This document shows, in pieces, positions 41,547 through 50,631 of a DNA stretch of 50,631 nucleotides. How positions within the stretch are numbered: the first letter of the stretch is position 1; each line of letters opens with the position of its first letter. The translations under genes and the position numbers were made by a program. The stretch is from Thermoanaerobaculales bacterium (GTDB lineage Bacteria; Acidobacteriota; Thermoanaerobaculia; Thermoanaerobaculales; Sulfomarinibacteraceae): contig JALOLD010000036.1 in NCBI GenBank assembly GCA_025456145.1, forward strand, positions 1 through 50,631, given 5' to 3'. Under the pieces are notes generated by a model, which saw only the letters and a program-made list of their open reading frames with translations, searched no databases and was not told where the DNA came from.

Positions 41547-42769
41547 GGGGACCACCCTGCGAGCGACCGGAGCGCCGACCCTTCGTCGAGCCCGCCGAGC
41601 AGGATGCAGCGGGTCGCCGAGCACTCGCCGAGCTCGACCTCGGCCCAGCTCCCGTCGTCGAGGAGCGCGCGCGGCGGCTGGTGGGACAGGTCGAGGGAGG
41701 CGCGCGGGATCAGCAGGCTCGACGGCGAGACCTGATCGACCTCGACCCGTACCGACATCCCGGGGACGAGGAGGACGGGAGGGGAGGCTCCGGGTAGGTC
41801 GACCGTGACGTCGAATCCCCGTCGCTCGGAGAAGATCCGCTGCTCTCGGGCGATCGGGGTGATCTCGGTGATGACTCCGTCGAGCACGAGACGGGGCTCG
41901 ATGTCCGGGGTGCAGCGGGCGGGCAGGCCGATCTCGAGGGCGCCGTCGTCGACGTCGCTCAGGGTGGCCCGGACCCGCAGTCGGCCGAGGTCCGGGATGC
42001 CGAGCACGGTCCAGCCCGGAAAGGCCGTGTCGCCGACCTGGAACTTCCGGTCCTCCCAGGGGTTCTGGTCGACGACGACGATTCCCGAGCGGGGCGCCTT
42101 CAGAACCAGGGACGCGAGCGTCTCCTCGGCCACCGCGAGCTCGCGGGCGGCCTTCGAGTGCTGCTCCTCGGCGACGCGGGTCTCGGCTTCGACCGAGGTG
42201 GCGGCCGACCTGAGATCGGCCAGGGCCTTGTCGTGGTTTGCCGCCGCCTTGGTCAGGGCGAGCTCAAAGGTCCGGTGCTCGTAGCGGCTGCGAACGGAGG
42301 CCGGGACCGAGGCATCGAGCTCGGCCTTGGCCAGAGCGATCCTCGCCCGTTCGACCGCCGCCTCGGCCTCGCGCAGCCGGGCCTCGCCCGCCGCCCGGAC
42401 CTGGAGCAGCGTCCGCTGGCTGCGCTGGACCGCGGTGCGCTGCTGGTCGAGGTTGGCGGTGAAGGACGAGTTGTCGAACTCGAGGACCGTGTCGCCCTCG
42501 GCGACGGTGCTCCCGTCGGCGACGATCCGCTCGATCAGGAGCCGATGGTCGCGGGTCTGCGGGACCTTGATCCGCGAGGTTTCCACGGCCTCGATCTCGC
42601 CGGTCAGCAGGTGGCGGCGGACGAGCGCGCCCCGGGTGACGGCGAGGCTTTCGGGTGAGCCCGCCCCCGGGGCCGGTGGAGCACATCCGGCGAGGCTGCA
42701 CCACGGGACGAGCATGATCGTCCAGAAAACGCGGGAGAGCTGAGAATACGAAACCACGATCGCGGCCAT
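41543..42769 (-). CDS. HlyD/RND-type periplasmic adaptor, lipoprotein (first of three)
   Basis: A 408-residue membrane fusion protein. Its N-terminus (FWTIMLVPWCSLAGCAPP) carries a good lipobox (LAGC), so unlike its two sisters it is probably a lipoprotein. Barrel-sandwich GSTVAEGDTVLEFD, coiled coil ~95-220, then KFQVGDTAFPGWTVLGIPDL. I start at ATG 42769; 85 further codons are open upstream but run into the promoter region of the divergent gene. First gene of the four-gene permease/adaptor operon. Confidence 0.88.
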   Translation of the reverse strand: MAAIVVSYSQLSRVFWTIMLVPWCSLAGCAPPAPGAGSPESLAVTRGALVRRHLLTGEIEAVETSRIKVPQTRDHRLLIERIVADGSTVAEGDTVLEFDNSSFTANLDQQRTAVQRSQRTLLQVRAAGEARLREAEAAVERARIALAKAELDASVPASVRSRYEHRTFELALTKAAANHDKALADLRSAATSVEAETRVAEEQHSKAARELAVAEETLASLVLKAPRSGIVVVDQNPWEDRKFQVGDTAFPGWTVLGIPDLGRLRVRATLSDVDDGALEIGLPARCTPDIEPRLVLDGVITEITPIAREQRIFSERRGFDVTVDLPGASPPVLLVPGMSVRVEVDQVSPSSLLIPRASLDLSHQPPRALLDDGSWAEVELGECSATRCILLGGLDEGSALRSLAGWSP

Positions 42770-42833
42770 TTTACGCGATCGACGGGTCCGTGCGCTCGCG
42801 GCCGGCGGAGGGTGGGGGTCGAAGGAGGGCTCG

Positions 42834-42864
42834 TTCGAACCGGCCCACGCACCCGCGCTATAAT
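42834..42864 (+). promoter_or_regulatory. Sigma-70-type promoter for the Gly-linker protein gene
   Basis: A perfect TATAAT (42859-42864) stands out in GC-rich surroundings, 68 bases before the ATG at 42933. The best -35 is TTCGAA (42834-42839) at a long 19-base spacing. The leader holds a small CCCCG-GTAA-CGGGG hairpin at 42897-42910 just upstream of the ribosome-binding site. Confidence 0.6.
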
Positions 42865-42932
42865 CGCGCTGTCTACCCTTCACGACAGGGCCCGCTCCCC
42901 GGTAACGGGGAAAAGGGAGAAAAGAGGCGACG

Positions 42933-44438
42933 ATGCGCCGGACGACGCTCCTCATCGCGTTCCTGATCGCGGTCTCGTTCCTCGCCGGGCCGGCCGATGC
43001 GGCCGACGTGTCCGGCTCGATCACCTACGACGGGCTGCCCCCCGGCGAGGTGTTTGCCGACATCGTCAGCGCCATCGCGTACCACGTCGACTACGGCTCT
43101 GGGACCTGGACCTATGGAACGGTCGATCTGGGGACGTGGACCTACGCCATCGACGGCATCGCGGCGAGCGAGTCCGGCTACATCGGCGTCCAGGTCGAAC
43201 GTTCATCGGCCAGTGGATGGAACGGGGGCGACCTTTTCGGTAACGAGCTCCATGTGGTCACCGATCCCGGGGCGTCAGACGTCGTCGACGTGCCGGTGCG
43301 GATCTGGCTTCGGTTCCTCGCACCCTACGACAGCGAAACCTACTCGGGGAACGAGGTCGCCGACTGCGTTGTCGGCCCCGGTGTGCCGTCCCCGACCGTG
43401 GTCGAGTGGGCGCCGGTGCCGCGCGCCCAGTCCTACGAGGTGTCGGTGCGGTTCCAGTCGTGCCCCTACTCGATCCTCCACACCGACATCGAGAGCACGA
43501 CCGAGCCCTTCGTCGAGGTCGTCCAAGGGCTGCACGGCGAGGATGTCACCCGGGTCGACGTGAGCTGCGCCGGGGAGACGGCGGAGAACCTGTGCCTCCT
43601 GCCCTACGTGGGCTACCGAACCAACTCGGCCATCCAGGCCTATCTGTTCCACGAAGGAGGAGGAGGCGGCGGCGGTGGCGGTGGCGGCGGTGGTGGCGGC
43701 GGCGGGGGCGGAGGGGGTGGTGGCGGGTCGCGCAGCCTCCACCCGACGGGCTCCCGCTTCCTGCCCGCGGTGGCGAGCGCGGCCGGCTCCGGCGACACCT
43801 ACTGGTCGAGCCGGGTCGTCGTGGTCAACCGCGGCACCGCGCCGGCCAGCCTCGAGCTCTTCTTCACCCCGCGCGACGCCGATGGCACCGTGGTCTTCGA
43901 CCGGGCGACGGAAACCGTCCCGGCGGGCGCCTCGGTCGCCTGGGACGACGTCCTGCAGGAGGTCTTCAGCACCACCGGGGCGGGCTCCGTCGAGATCCGC
44001 GGCAGCGGGCTCGTCGTCGACAGCCGGACCTCGACGCCGGCGAGCGGAGGCGGCAGCTACGGCCAGGGGATCCCGGTCCTCGGCAGCGGCGATGTGCTGT
44101 CGACGGGTGGCCCGACCTCGGCGGTGGCGGGCGGCGTGGTCGACGATGCGGCCTTCCGGACCAACCTCGGGCTGTGCGAGGTGTGGGGCGAGGCGGCGAC
44201 CGTCAGGATCACGATCTTCGCTCAAAGCGGAGCGGAGCTCGGCTCGACCCAGCGCACCCTGCGCGGTTTCGAGAACCTCCAGATCAACCGGGTGGTCAGA
44301 GCCATCCTCGGTCAGCAGCAGCTGGCCGACGGCATCGTCGAGGTCCGGGTGGTCTCGGGATTGGGCCGGGTCGGCGCCTATGTCTCGATCGTCGACAACC
44401 GGACCGACGACCCGACCTACCGTCTCTTGAGCCCCTGA
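42933..44438 (+). CDS. Secreted protein with 24-residue polyglycine linker
   Basis: A 501-residue protein with a signal peptide (LLIAFLIAVSFLAGPADAAD). Residues ~22-240 are a beta-rich region, with a start resembling a carboxypeptidase-regulatory-like module (VSGSITYDGLPPGEVFADIV) and four Cys. DNA 43656-43727 encodes 24 consecutive Gly using all four glycine codons, so the run is selected at protein level or old enough to diversify. The C-terminal half (RFLPAVASAAGSG, YWSSRVVVVNRG, FRTNLGLCEVWG) is a beta domain that also appears in pieces at the end of the protein at 15124-19365. No enzyme motif is seen; an adhesive or surface role is a guess. Confidence 0.8.
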   Translation: MRRTTLLIAFLIAVSFLAGPADAADVSGSITYDGLPPGEVFADIVSAIAYHVDYGSGTWTYGTVDLGTWTYAIDGIAASESGYIGVQVERSSASGWNGGDLFGNELHVVTDPGASDVVDVPVRIWLRFLAPYDSETYSGNEVADCVVGPGVPSPTVVEWAPVPRAQSYEVSVRFQSCPYSILHTDIESTTEPFVEVVQGLHGEDVTRVDVSCAGETAENLCLLPYVGYRTNSAIQAYLFHEGGGGGGGGGGGGGGGGGGGGGGGGSRSLHPTGSRFLPAVASAAGSGDTYWSSRVVVVNRGTAPASLELFFTPRDADGTVVFDRATETVPAGASVAWDDVLQEVFSTTGAGSVEIRGSGLVVDSRTSTPASGGGSYGQGIPVLGSGDVLSTGGPTSAVAGGVVDDAAFRTNLGLCEVWGEAATVRITIFAQSGAELGSTQRTLRGFENLQINRVVRAILGQQQLADGIVEVRVVSGLGRVGAYVSIVDNRTDDPTYRLLSP

Positions 44439-44480
44439 TCGGCCGCCCCCTCTCGACTCCCCGATGGGGGACGGGCGGGC

Positions 44481-45878
44481 TCAGCTGTGGAGGGACCGCT
44501 TGCCGACCGCCAGCGCCGCCTCCTTGACCACCTCCGACAGCGTCGGGTGGGAGTGGCAGGTCCTCGCGAGGTCCTCGGCCGAGGCCCGGAGCTCCATCGC
44601 GATCGCCGCCTCGGCGACCAGCTCGGAGACCCGGGGGCCGACCATGTGGACGCCGAGCAGCTCGTCGGTCTCGGCGTGGGCGAGGATCTTGACCATCCCG
44701 AGCTCGCTGCCCAGGCTCTTGGCGCGGCCGTTGGGGCGGAACATGAACCGACCGGTGGAGAAGGGGATGCCGGCGTCCTTGAGCTCGGCCTCGGTGCGGC
44801 CGACCATGGCGAGCTCGGGGTCGGTGTAGACCACGTTGGGGATGACCTGGTAGTTGACGTGGCCGGGCAGCCCGGCGATCCGCTCGGCGACCGCGACGCC
44901 CTCGTCCTCGGCCTTGTGGGCGAGCATCGGCCCGCGTACCAGATCGCCGATCGCCCAGACCGTCGGCAGGTTGGTCCGCAGGTGGTCGTCGACCGCCACC
45001 CGCCCGCCGGCCTCGAGGGCGACGCCCGCCGCCTCGAGCCCGGCGCCGGCGGTGAACGGGCGGCGCCCGACCGCCACCAGCACCCGGTCGCACTCGATGA
45101 TCTCGACGCCCTTCGTGGCGTGCTCGACGGTCAGCTTGAGCTTGGTCTTGAGCACCTCGGCCCCGGTCACCCGGGTGTCGAGCCGGATCGCCAGCCCCTG
45201 CTCGACCAGGGCGCGCTCGAGGGTCTTGGCCATCTGCCGGTCGGCGAAGGGGGTGATCGTCGGCAGCATCTCGACCACGGTGACCTCGGCGCCGAGCCGC
45301 CGCCAGACGCTGCCGAGCTCGAGCCCGACCGCGCCGGCCCCGATCACGGCGAGGCGCTTGGGAACCGCGTCGAAGGCGAGGGCCTCGGTGGACGAGACGA
45401 CCCGCTCGCCGTCGAAGGGCAGGAAGGGCAGCTCGACCGGCGCCGAGCCCATGGCGAGGCAGATGTTCCGGGCGGCGAGCTCGGTGACCCCGGCCTCGCC
45501 GTGGACCCTCACCAGCTCGGGCCCGGCGAGCTCGCCCCGGCCGACGACGACCTCGACCTTGTTCTTCTTCATCAGCCCGGCCACGCCGCCGGTGAGCTCG
45601 CCGACGATCCGCTCCTTGCGGGCCATCATCGCCGGCAGGTCGAGCCCGACCTCGCCGACCCTGACGCCGTGATCGGCGGCGTGCCGCGAGGTCGCCTCGA
45701 AGACCTCGGAGGACTCGAGCAGCGCCTTCGACGGGATGCAGCCGATGTTGAGGCAGGTCCCCCCGAGGGTCGGGCCCTGCTCGACCAGGGCGACCCTGAG
45801 CCCGAGCTGGGCGGCCCGGATCGCGCAGACGTAGCCGCCGGGCCCGGCGCCGATGATCACGAGGTCGTGGAGGCTCAT
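44481..45878 (-). CDS. lpdA: Dihydrolipoyl dehydrogenase (E3)
   Basis: A 465-residue FAD/NAD disulfide oxidoreductase. FAD loop VIIGAGPGGYVCAIRAA, redox pair Cys42/Cys47 in GGTCLNIGCIPSK, NAD loop AVIGAGAVGLELGSVWRRLG, second FAD contact TVWAIGDLV, and the C-terminal His-Glu active-site segment CHSHPTLSEVVKEAA. It reoxidises dihydrolipoamide on E2. Starts two bases after the E2 stop, making it the last gene of the 2-oxoglutarate dehydrogenase operon. Confidence 0.96.
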   Translation of the reverse strand: MSLHDLVIIGAGPGGYVCAIRAAQLGLRVALVEQGPTLGGTCLNIGCIPSKALLESSEVFEATSRHAADHGVRVGEVGLDLPAMMARKERIVGELTGGVAGLMKKNKVEVVVGRGELAGPELVRVHGEAGVTELAARNICLAMGSAPVELPFLPFDGERVVSSTEALAFDAVPKRLAVIGAGAVGLELGSVWRRLGAEVTVVEMLPTITPFADRQMAKTLERALVEQGLAIRLDTRVTGAEVLKTKLKLTVEHATKGVEIIECDRVLVAVGRRPFTAGAGLEAAGVALEAGGRVAVDDHLRTNLPTVWAIGDLVRGPMLAHKAEDEGVAVAERIAGLPGHVNYQVIPNVVYTDPELAMVGRTEAELKDAGIPFSTGRFMFRPNGRAKSLGSELGMVKILAHAETDELLGVHMVGPRVSELVAEAAIAMELRASAEDLARTCHSHPTLSEVVKEAALAVGKRSLHS

Positions 45879-45880
45879 CG

Positions 45881-47143
45881 TCAGATCTCCAGGAGCAGGC
45901 GCTCCGGGTCGGAGAGGTCGTCGACGATCCGCTTGAGGAAGGTCACCGCCTCCTTGCCGTCGATCAGCCGGTGGTCGTAGGACACCGCGAGGTTCATCAT
46001 CGGCCGGATCACGACCTGACCGTCGACCGCGACCGGCCGCTCCTTGATCGCGTGCATCCCGAGGATCGCGCTGCCCGGCGGGTTGAGGATCGGGGTCGAG
46101 AGCAGCGAGCCGAAGATCCCCCCGTTGGTGATCGTGAAGACCGCGCCGGAGAGGTCGGCGAGCTCGAGGGTGCGGTTGCGCGCCTTGCCGGCGAGCTCGG
46201 CGATGGCGAGCTCGATGCCGGCCATCGACAGCCGGTCGGCGTCGCGGACGACCGGCACCACGAGGCCGTGCTCGCTCGAGACCGCGATACCGATGTCGAA
46301 GTAGTGGTTGGTGACGATCTCGTTGCCCTCGATGAAGGCGTTGACCTCGGGCACCGCCTTGAGCGCGTCGACCACCGCCTTGACGAAGAAGGACATGAAG
46401 CCCAGCTTGACCCCGTGGCGCTCGACGAAGCGGTCCTGGTAGCGCTCGCGCAGCGCCATCACCCGGCTCATGTCGACCTCGTTGAAGGTGGTCAGCATGG
46501 CGGTGGTCCGCTGGACCTCGACGAGCCGCTCGGCGAGTCGCTGGCGGAGCCTCGACATCGGTTGGCGGCTCTGGCGGAGGCCCGGGCTCGGGCCCGGCTG
46601 GGGACGGGATGGCGGGACGGGGAACCGGGCCGGCGCCGCCGCAGCGACCGGCGCCTCCTCCCGAGCGGGGGCGGGGACCGGTCCGGCGTCCTGGCGCCGC
46701 TCGAGGTGGGCGAGAACGTCGCCCTTGAGGATCCGCCCGGCCCGCCCGGTGCCCTCGATCGCCGCCGGGTCGAGGCCGTGCTCCTCGACGAGCCGTCGGA
46801 CCGCAGGCGACAGCCCGGATACGTCGGCGGACGGCGTCGCCGCGACCGCCGCCGCGGGCTCGGCCGCCGGAACCGGCGCCGGCGCCTTCGACGGTGCGTC
46901 CCCCGCGGCGTCGGTGTCGATGCGGCCGACCACCTGTCCGACCCGGACGGTCTCACCGGCGGGCACCAGGATCTCGAGACGGCCGCCGGTCTCGGCGACG
47001 ACGTTCATCGTGATCTTGTCGGTCTCGAGGACGAGCAGGGCGTCGTCGGCGGCCACCGTGGCGCCGTCCGGGCTCGTCCACTCGACGAGAAAGCCCTCGG
47101 TGATCGACTCGCCGACCTCGGGGATCTTGACGTCAACCGGCAT
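45881..47143 (-). CDS. sucB: Dihydrolipoyl succinyltransferase (2-oxoglutarate dehydrogenase E2)
   Basis: A 420-residue E2. Lipoyl domain 1-77 with Lys43 in [13 protein letters not shown], an Ala/Pro linker, a peripheral-subunit-binding domain ~115-155 ([20 protein letters not shown]), a second linker, and a catalytic domain ending in [16 protein letters not shown] with the His-x3-Asp motif. [11 protein letters not shown] and [20 protein letters not shown] mark the succinyl type. ATG 47143 has AAGGAG 8 bases upstream; an upstream in-frame ATG at 47176 is less likely. Confidence 0.95.
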   Translation of the reverse strand: MPVDVKIPEVGESITEGFLVEWTSPDGATVAADDALLVLETDKITMNVVAETGGRLEILVPAGETVRVGQVVGRIDTDAAGDAPSKAPAPVPAAEPAAAVAATPSADVSGLSPAVRRLVEEHGLDPAAIEGTGRAGRILKGDVLAHLERRQDAGPVPAPAREEAPVAAAAPARFPVPPSRPQPGPSPGLRQSRQPMSRLRQRLAERLVEVQRTTAMLTTFNEVDMSRVMALRERYQDRFVERHGVKLGFMSFFVKAVVDALKAVPEVNAFIEGNEIVTNHYFDIGIAVSSEHGLVVPVVRDADRLSMAGIELAIAELAGKARNRTLELADLSGAVFTITNGGIFGSLLSTPILNPPGSAILGMHAIKERPVAVDGQVVIRPMMNLAVSYDHRLIDGKEAVTFLKRIVDDLSDPERLLLEI

Positions 47144-47215
47144 GGCGGGCTCCTTGGCCCGGATCGCGGGCCACACGTGGCGTGGGGCGGTCGGAATGGG
47201 TCATCGGGTGGACCG

Positions 47216-49951
<2,736 letters not shown>

Positions 49952-50089
49952 CCTGGGATGCTCCCTCGCGGGTGCGCGGCGGCACCCGGTTGCGTCGCTG
50001 TCGAAACAACGAGGTCCCCGCGATTATGCCACTTCCGAGCCCTTCTGAGGGCCGCCGCGAGGTCAAGCGGAGCATGCCCATCCGGATCG

Positions 50090-50250
50090 CTCGGGTTCTG
50101 ACCGATCCCGATCCCTATCCCGATGCGACGTCCAGCGGGCCGTCGCAACCACCAAGACACGAAGACACGAAGGCGGGCACGAAGAAACTGGTGATGCGGG
50201 CGCTCTGCCCACCGCTGGACCGTCGATGGATCGAGATGCGACGTCCGGTA
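50090..50250 (+). repeat. Dispersed repeat, copy matching 32880-32990 in opposite orientation
   Basis: Contains CCGGATCGCTCGGGTTCTG, a CGATCCC array (50102-50124), CCGTCGCAACCACCAAGACA, CACGAAGGCGGGCACGAAG, CTGGTGATGCGGGC and GATGGATCGAGATGCGACG, in the same order as the minus-strand copy near 32.9 kb, with an extra insertion carrying the CGATCCC words. It starts in the upstream region of the 2-oxoglutarate dehydrogenase operon. Confidence 0.85.
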
Positions 50251-50253
50251 GAC

Positions 50254-50511
50254 CGTCGCAAGCGCGAAGACGCGAAGGCGCGAAGGGGATCACGAAGCCG
50301 TCGCAGCCAGATCAGGGTCATCGCAGGGGTTTGGCGGAGAGCCGGGAGCGTTCGTGATTCACCACAGAGGCACAGAGCCACAGGGCCGTCGCAACCACGA
50401 AGACACCAAGACACGAAGGAGATCACGAAGCCGTCGCAGCCAGATCAGGGCCATCGCATTGGTTTGGCGATGGGCCGGGAGCGTTCGTGATTCACCACAG
50501 AGGCACAGAAC
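50254..50511 (+). repeat. Two near-tandem copies of a ~133-bp repeat unit
   Basis: The unit begins CGTCGCAA-x-C-x-CGAAGAC, continues with GATCACGAAGCCGTCGCAG, CCAGATCAGGG-CATCGCA, GGTTTGGCG, GCCGGGAGCGTTCGTGATTC and ends ACCACAGAGGCACAGA. Copy starts are at 50254 and 50387. No start codon with ribosome-binding site or conserved reading frame supports a gene. Confidence 0.85.
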
Positions 50512-50631
50512 CGTCGCAACCACGAAGACACGAAGACACGAAGGCGGGCACGAAGGAATTGGTGATGCGGGCACTCCGCTCGCGGTGTGACCTCCATTCG
50601 ATCCCGATCCCGATCCCGACGCTACGTCCGG
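50512..50631 (+). repeat. Third dispersed-repeat type segment at the window edge
   Basis: CGTCGCAACCACGAAGACAC, GAAGACACGAAGGCGGGCAC, TTGGTGATGCGGGC and a GATCCC array (50594-50618) followed by CTACGTCCGG. It repeats the blocks of 50141-50250. The window ends inside it. The whole 49952-50631 stretch therefore holds repeats and no credible gene; only a weak CATAAT -10 candidate for the E1 gene on the minus strand (50028-50023) was seen. Confidence 0.8.

Noticed and set aside
42770..43024. N-terminal extension of the first HlyD-type adaptor
   Set aside because: It would overlap the TATAAT promoter and start of the divergent gene and hide the lipoprotein signal.
44458..44470. CCCC-GAT-GGGG hairpin between convergent genes
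   Set aside because: Stem of four to five bases with no T-tract on either strand.
50063..50590. Short open frames with Cys/Arg/Leu-rich translations on both strands
   Set aside because: They are translations of the repeat; the same peptides appear in different copies and lack start signals.
50090..50631. Possible CRISPR array at the window end
   Set aside because: Units are unequal, spacers are themselves repeated, and no cas genes are present; this is a dispersed repeat cluster.

Overview
The window is high-GC bacterial chromosome (roughly 70% GC by eye), almost fully coding, with many GTG starts and GTGA/ATGA start-stop overlaps. No rRNA, tRNA, CRISPR array, transposase or phage gene was seen. 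The gene content (tricorn-type S41 peptidase, secreted propeller protein with a Myxococcus-type Cys-rich motif, secreted proteins ending in domains common in Acidobacteriota, a 2-oxoglutarate dehydrogenase operon) suggests an environmental, aerobic, Gram-negative-type bacterium. Acidobacteriota (Thermoanaerobaculia-like) is my best guess, but it is an inference.

Layout. 1-4024: the end of a secreted protein with its terminator, a single-domain response regulator behind an AT-rich heptamer repeat, and a large tricorn-like protease. 4219-8822: a periplasmic type-1 binding lipoprotein, then a phosphonate-type ABC transporter (binding protein with an apparently duplicated lobe, ATPase, permease). 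8879-37819: a large exopolysaccharide (EPS) locus. It contains a Wza-like export lipoprotein, ACP, Wzx flippase, four glycosyltransferases (three GT4, one GT2), a Wzz-like co-polymerase without a kinase domain, a hexapeptide acyltransferase, acyl-CoA dehydrogenase, an amino-acid adenylating enzyme, a methyltransferase, a Wzy-type polymerase/ligase, a secreted hydrolase, a nucleotidyltransferase-phosphoglycosyltransferase fusion, an NDP-sugar epimerase, three secreted or exported glycoside hydrolases and a 1413-residue BNR-propeller protein. 37835-42769: an FtsX/MacB-like permease with three translationally coupled HlyD-type adaptors and no ATPase. 42933-44438: a secreted protein with a 24-glycine linker. 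44481-49951: the 2-oxoglutarate dehydrogenase complex (E1-E2-E3) as one operon. 49952-50631: non-coding, filled with dispersed repeats.

How the genes work together. The fusion protein would place the first sugar-phosphate on undecaprenyl phosphate; the glycosyltransferases build the repeat unit; Wzx flips it; the Wzy-like protein polymerises it under the Wzz-like protein; the Wza-like lipoprotein exports it. The most notable sub-system is the adenylation enzyme, acyl-CoA dehydrogenase and stand-alone carrier protein. The hand-read specificity code of the adenylation enzyme (D-L-F-Y-L-A-L-V-C-K) is nearly that of proline-activating enzymes of pyrrole-2-carboxyl-carrier pathways. Together with the flavin dehydrogenase this suggests that the locus makes a pyrrole-2-carboxyl (or related dehydro-aminoacyl) thioester to decorate the glycan. 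A second notable item is a repeat family present in opposite orientations near 32.8 kb and 50.1-50.6 kb.
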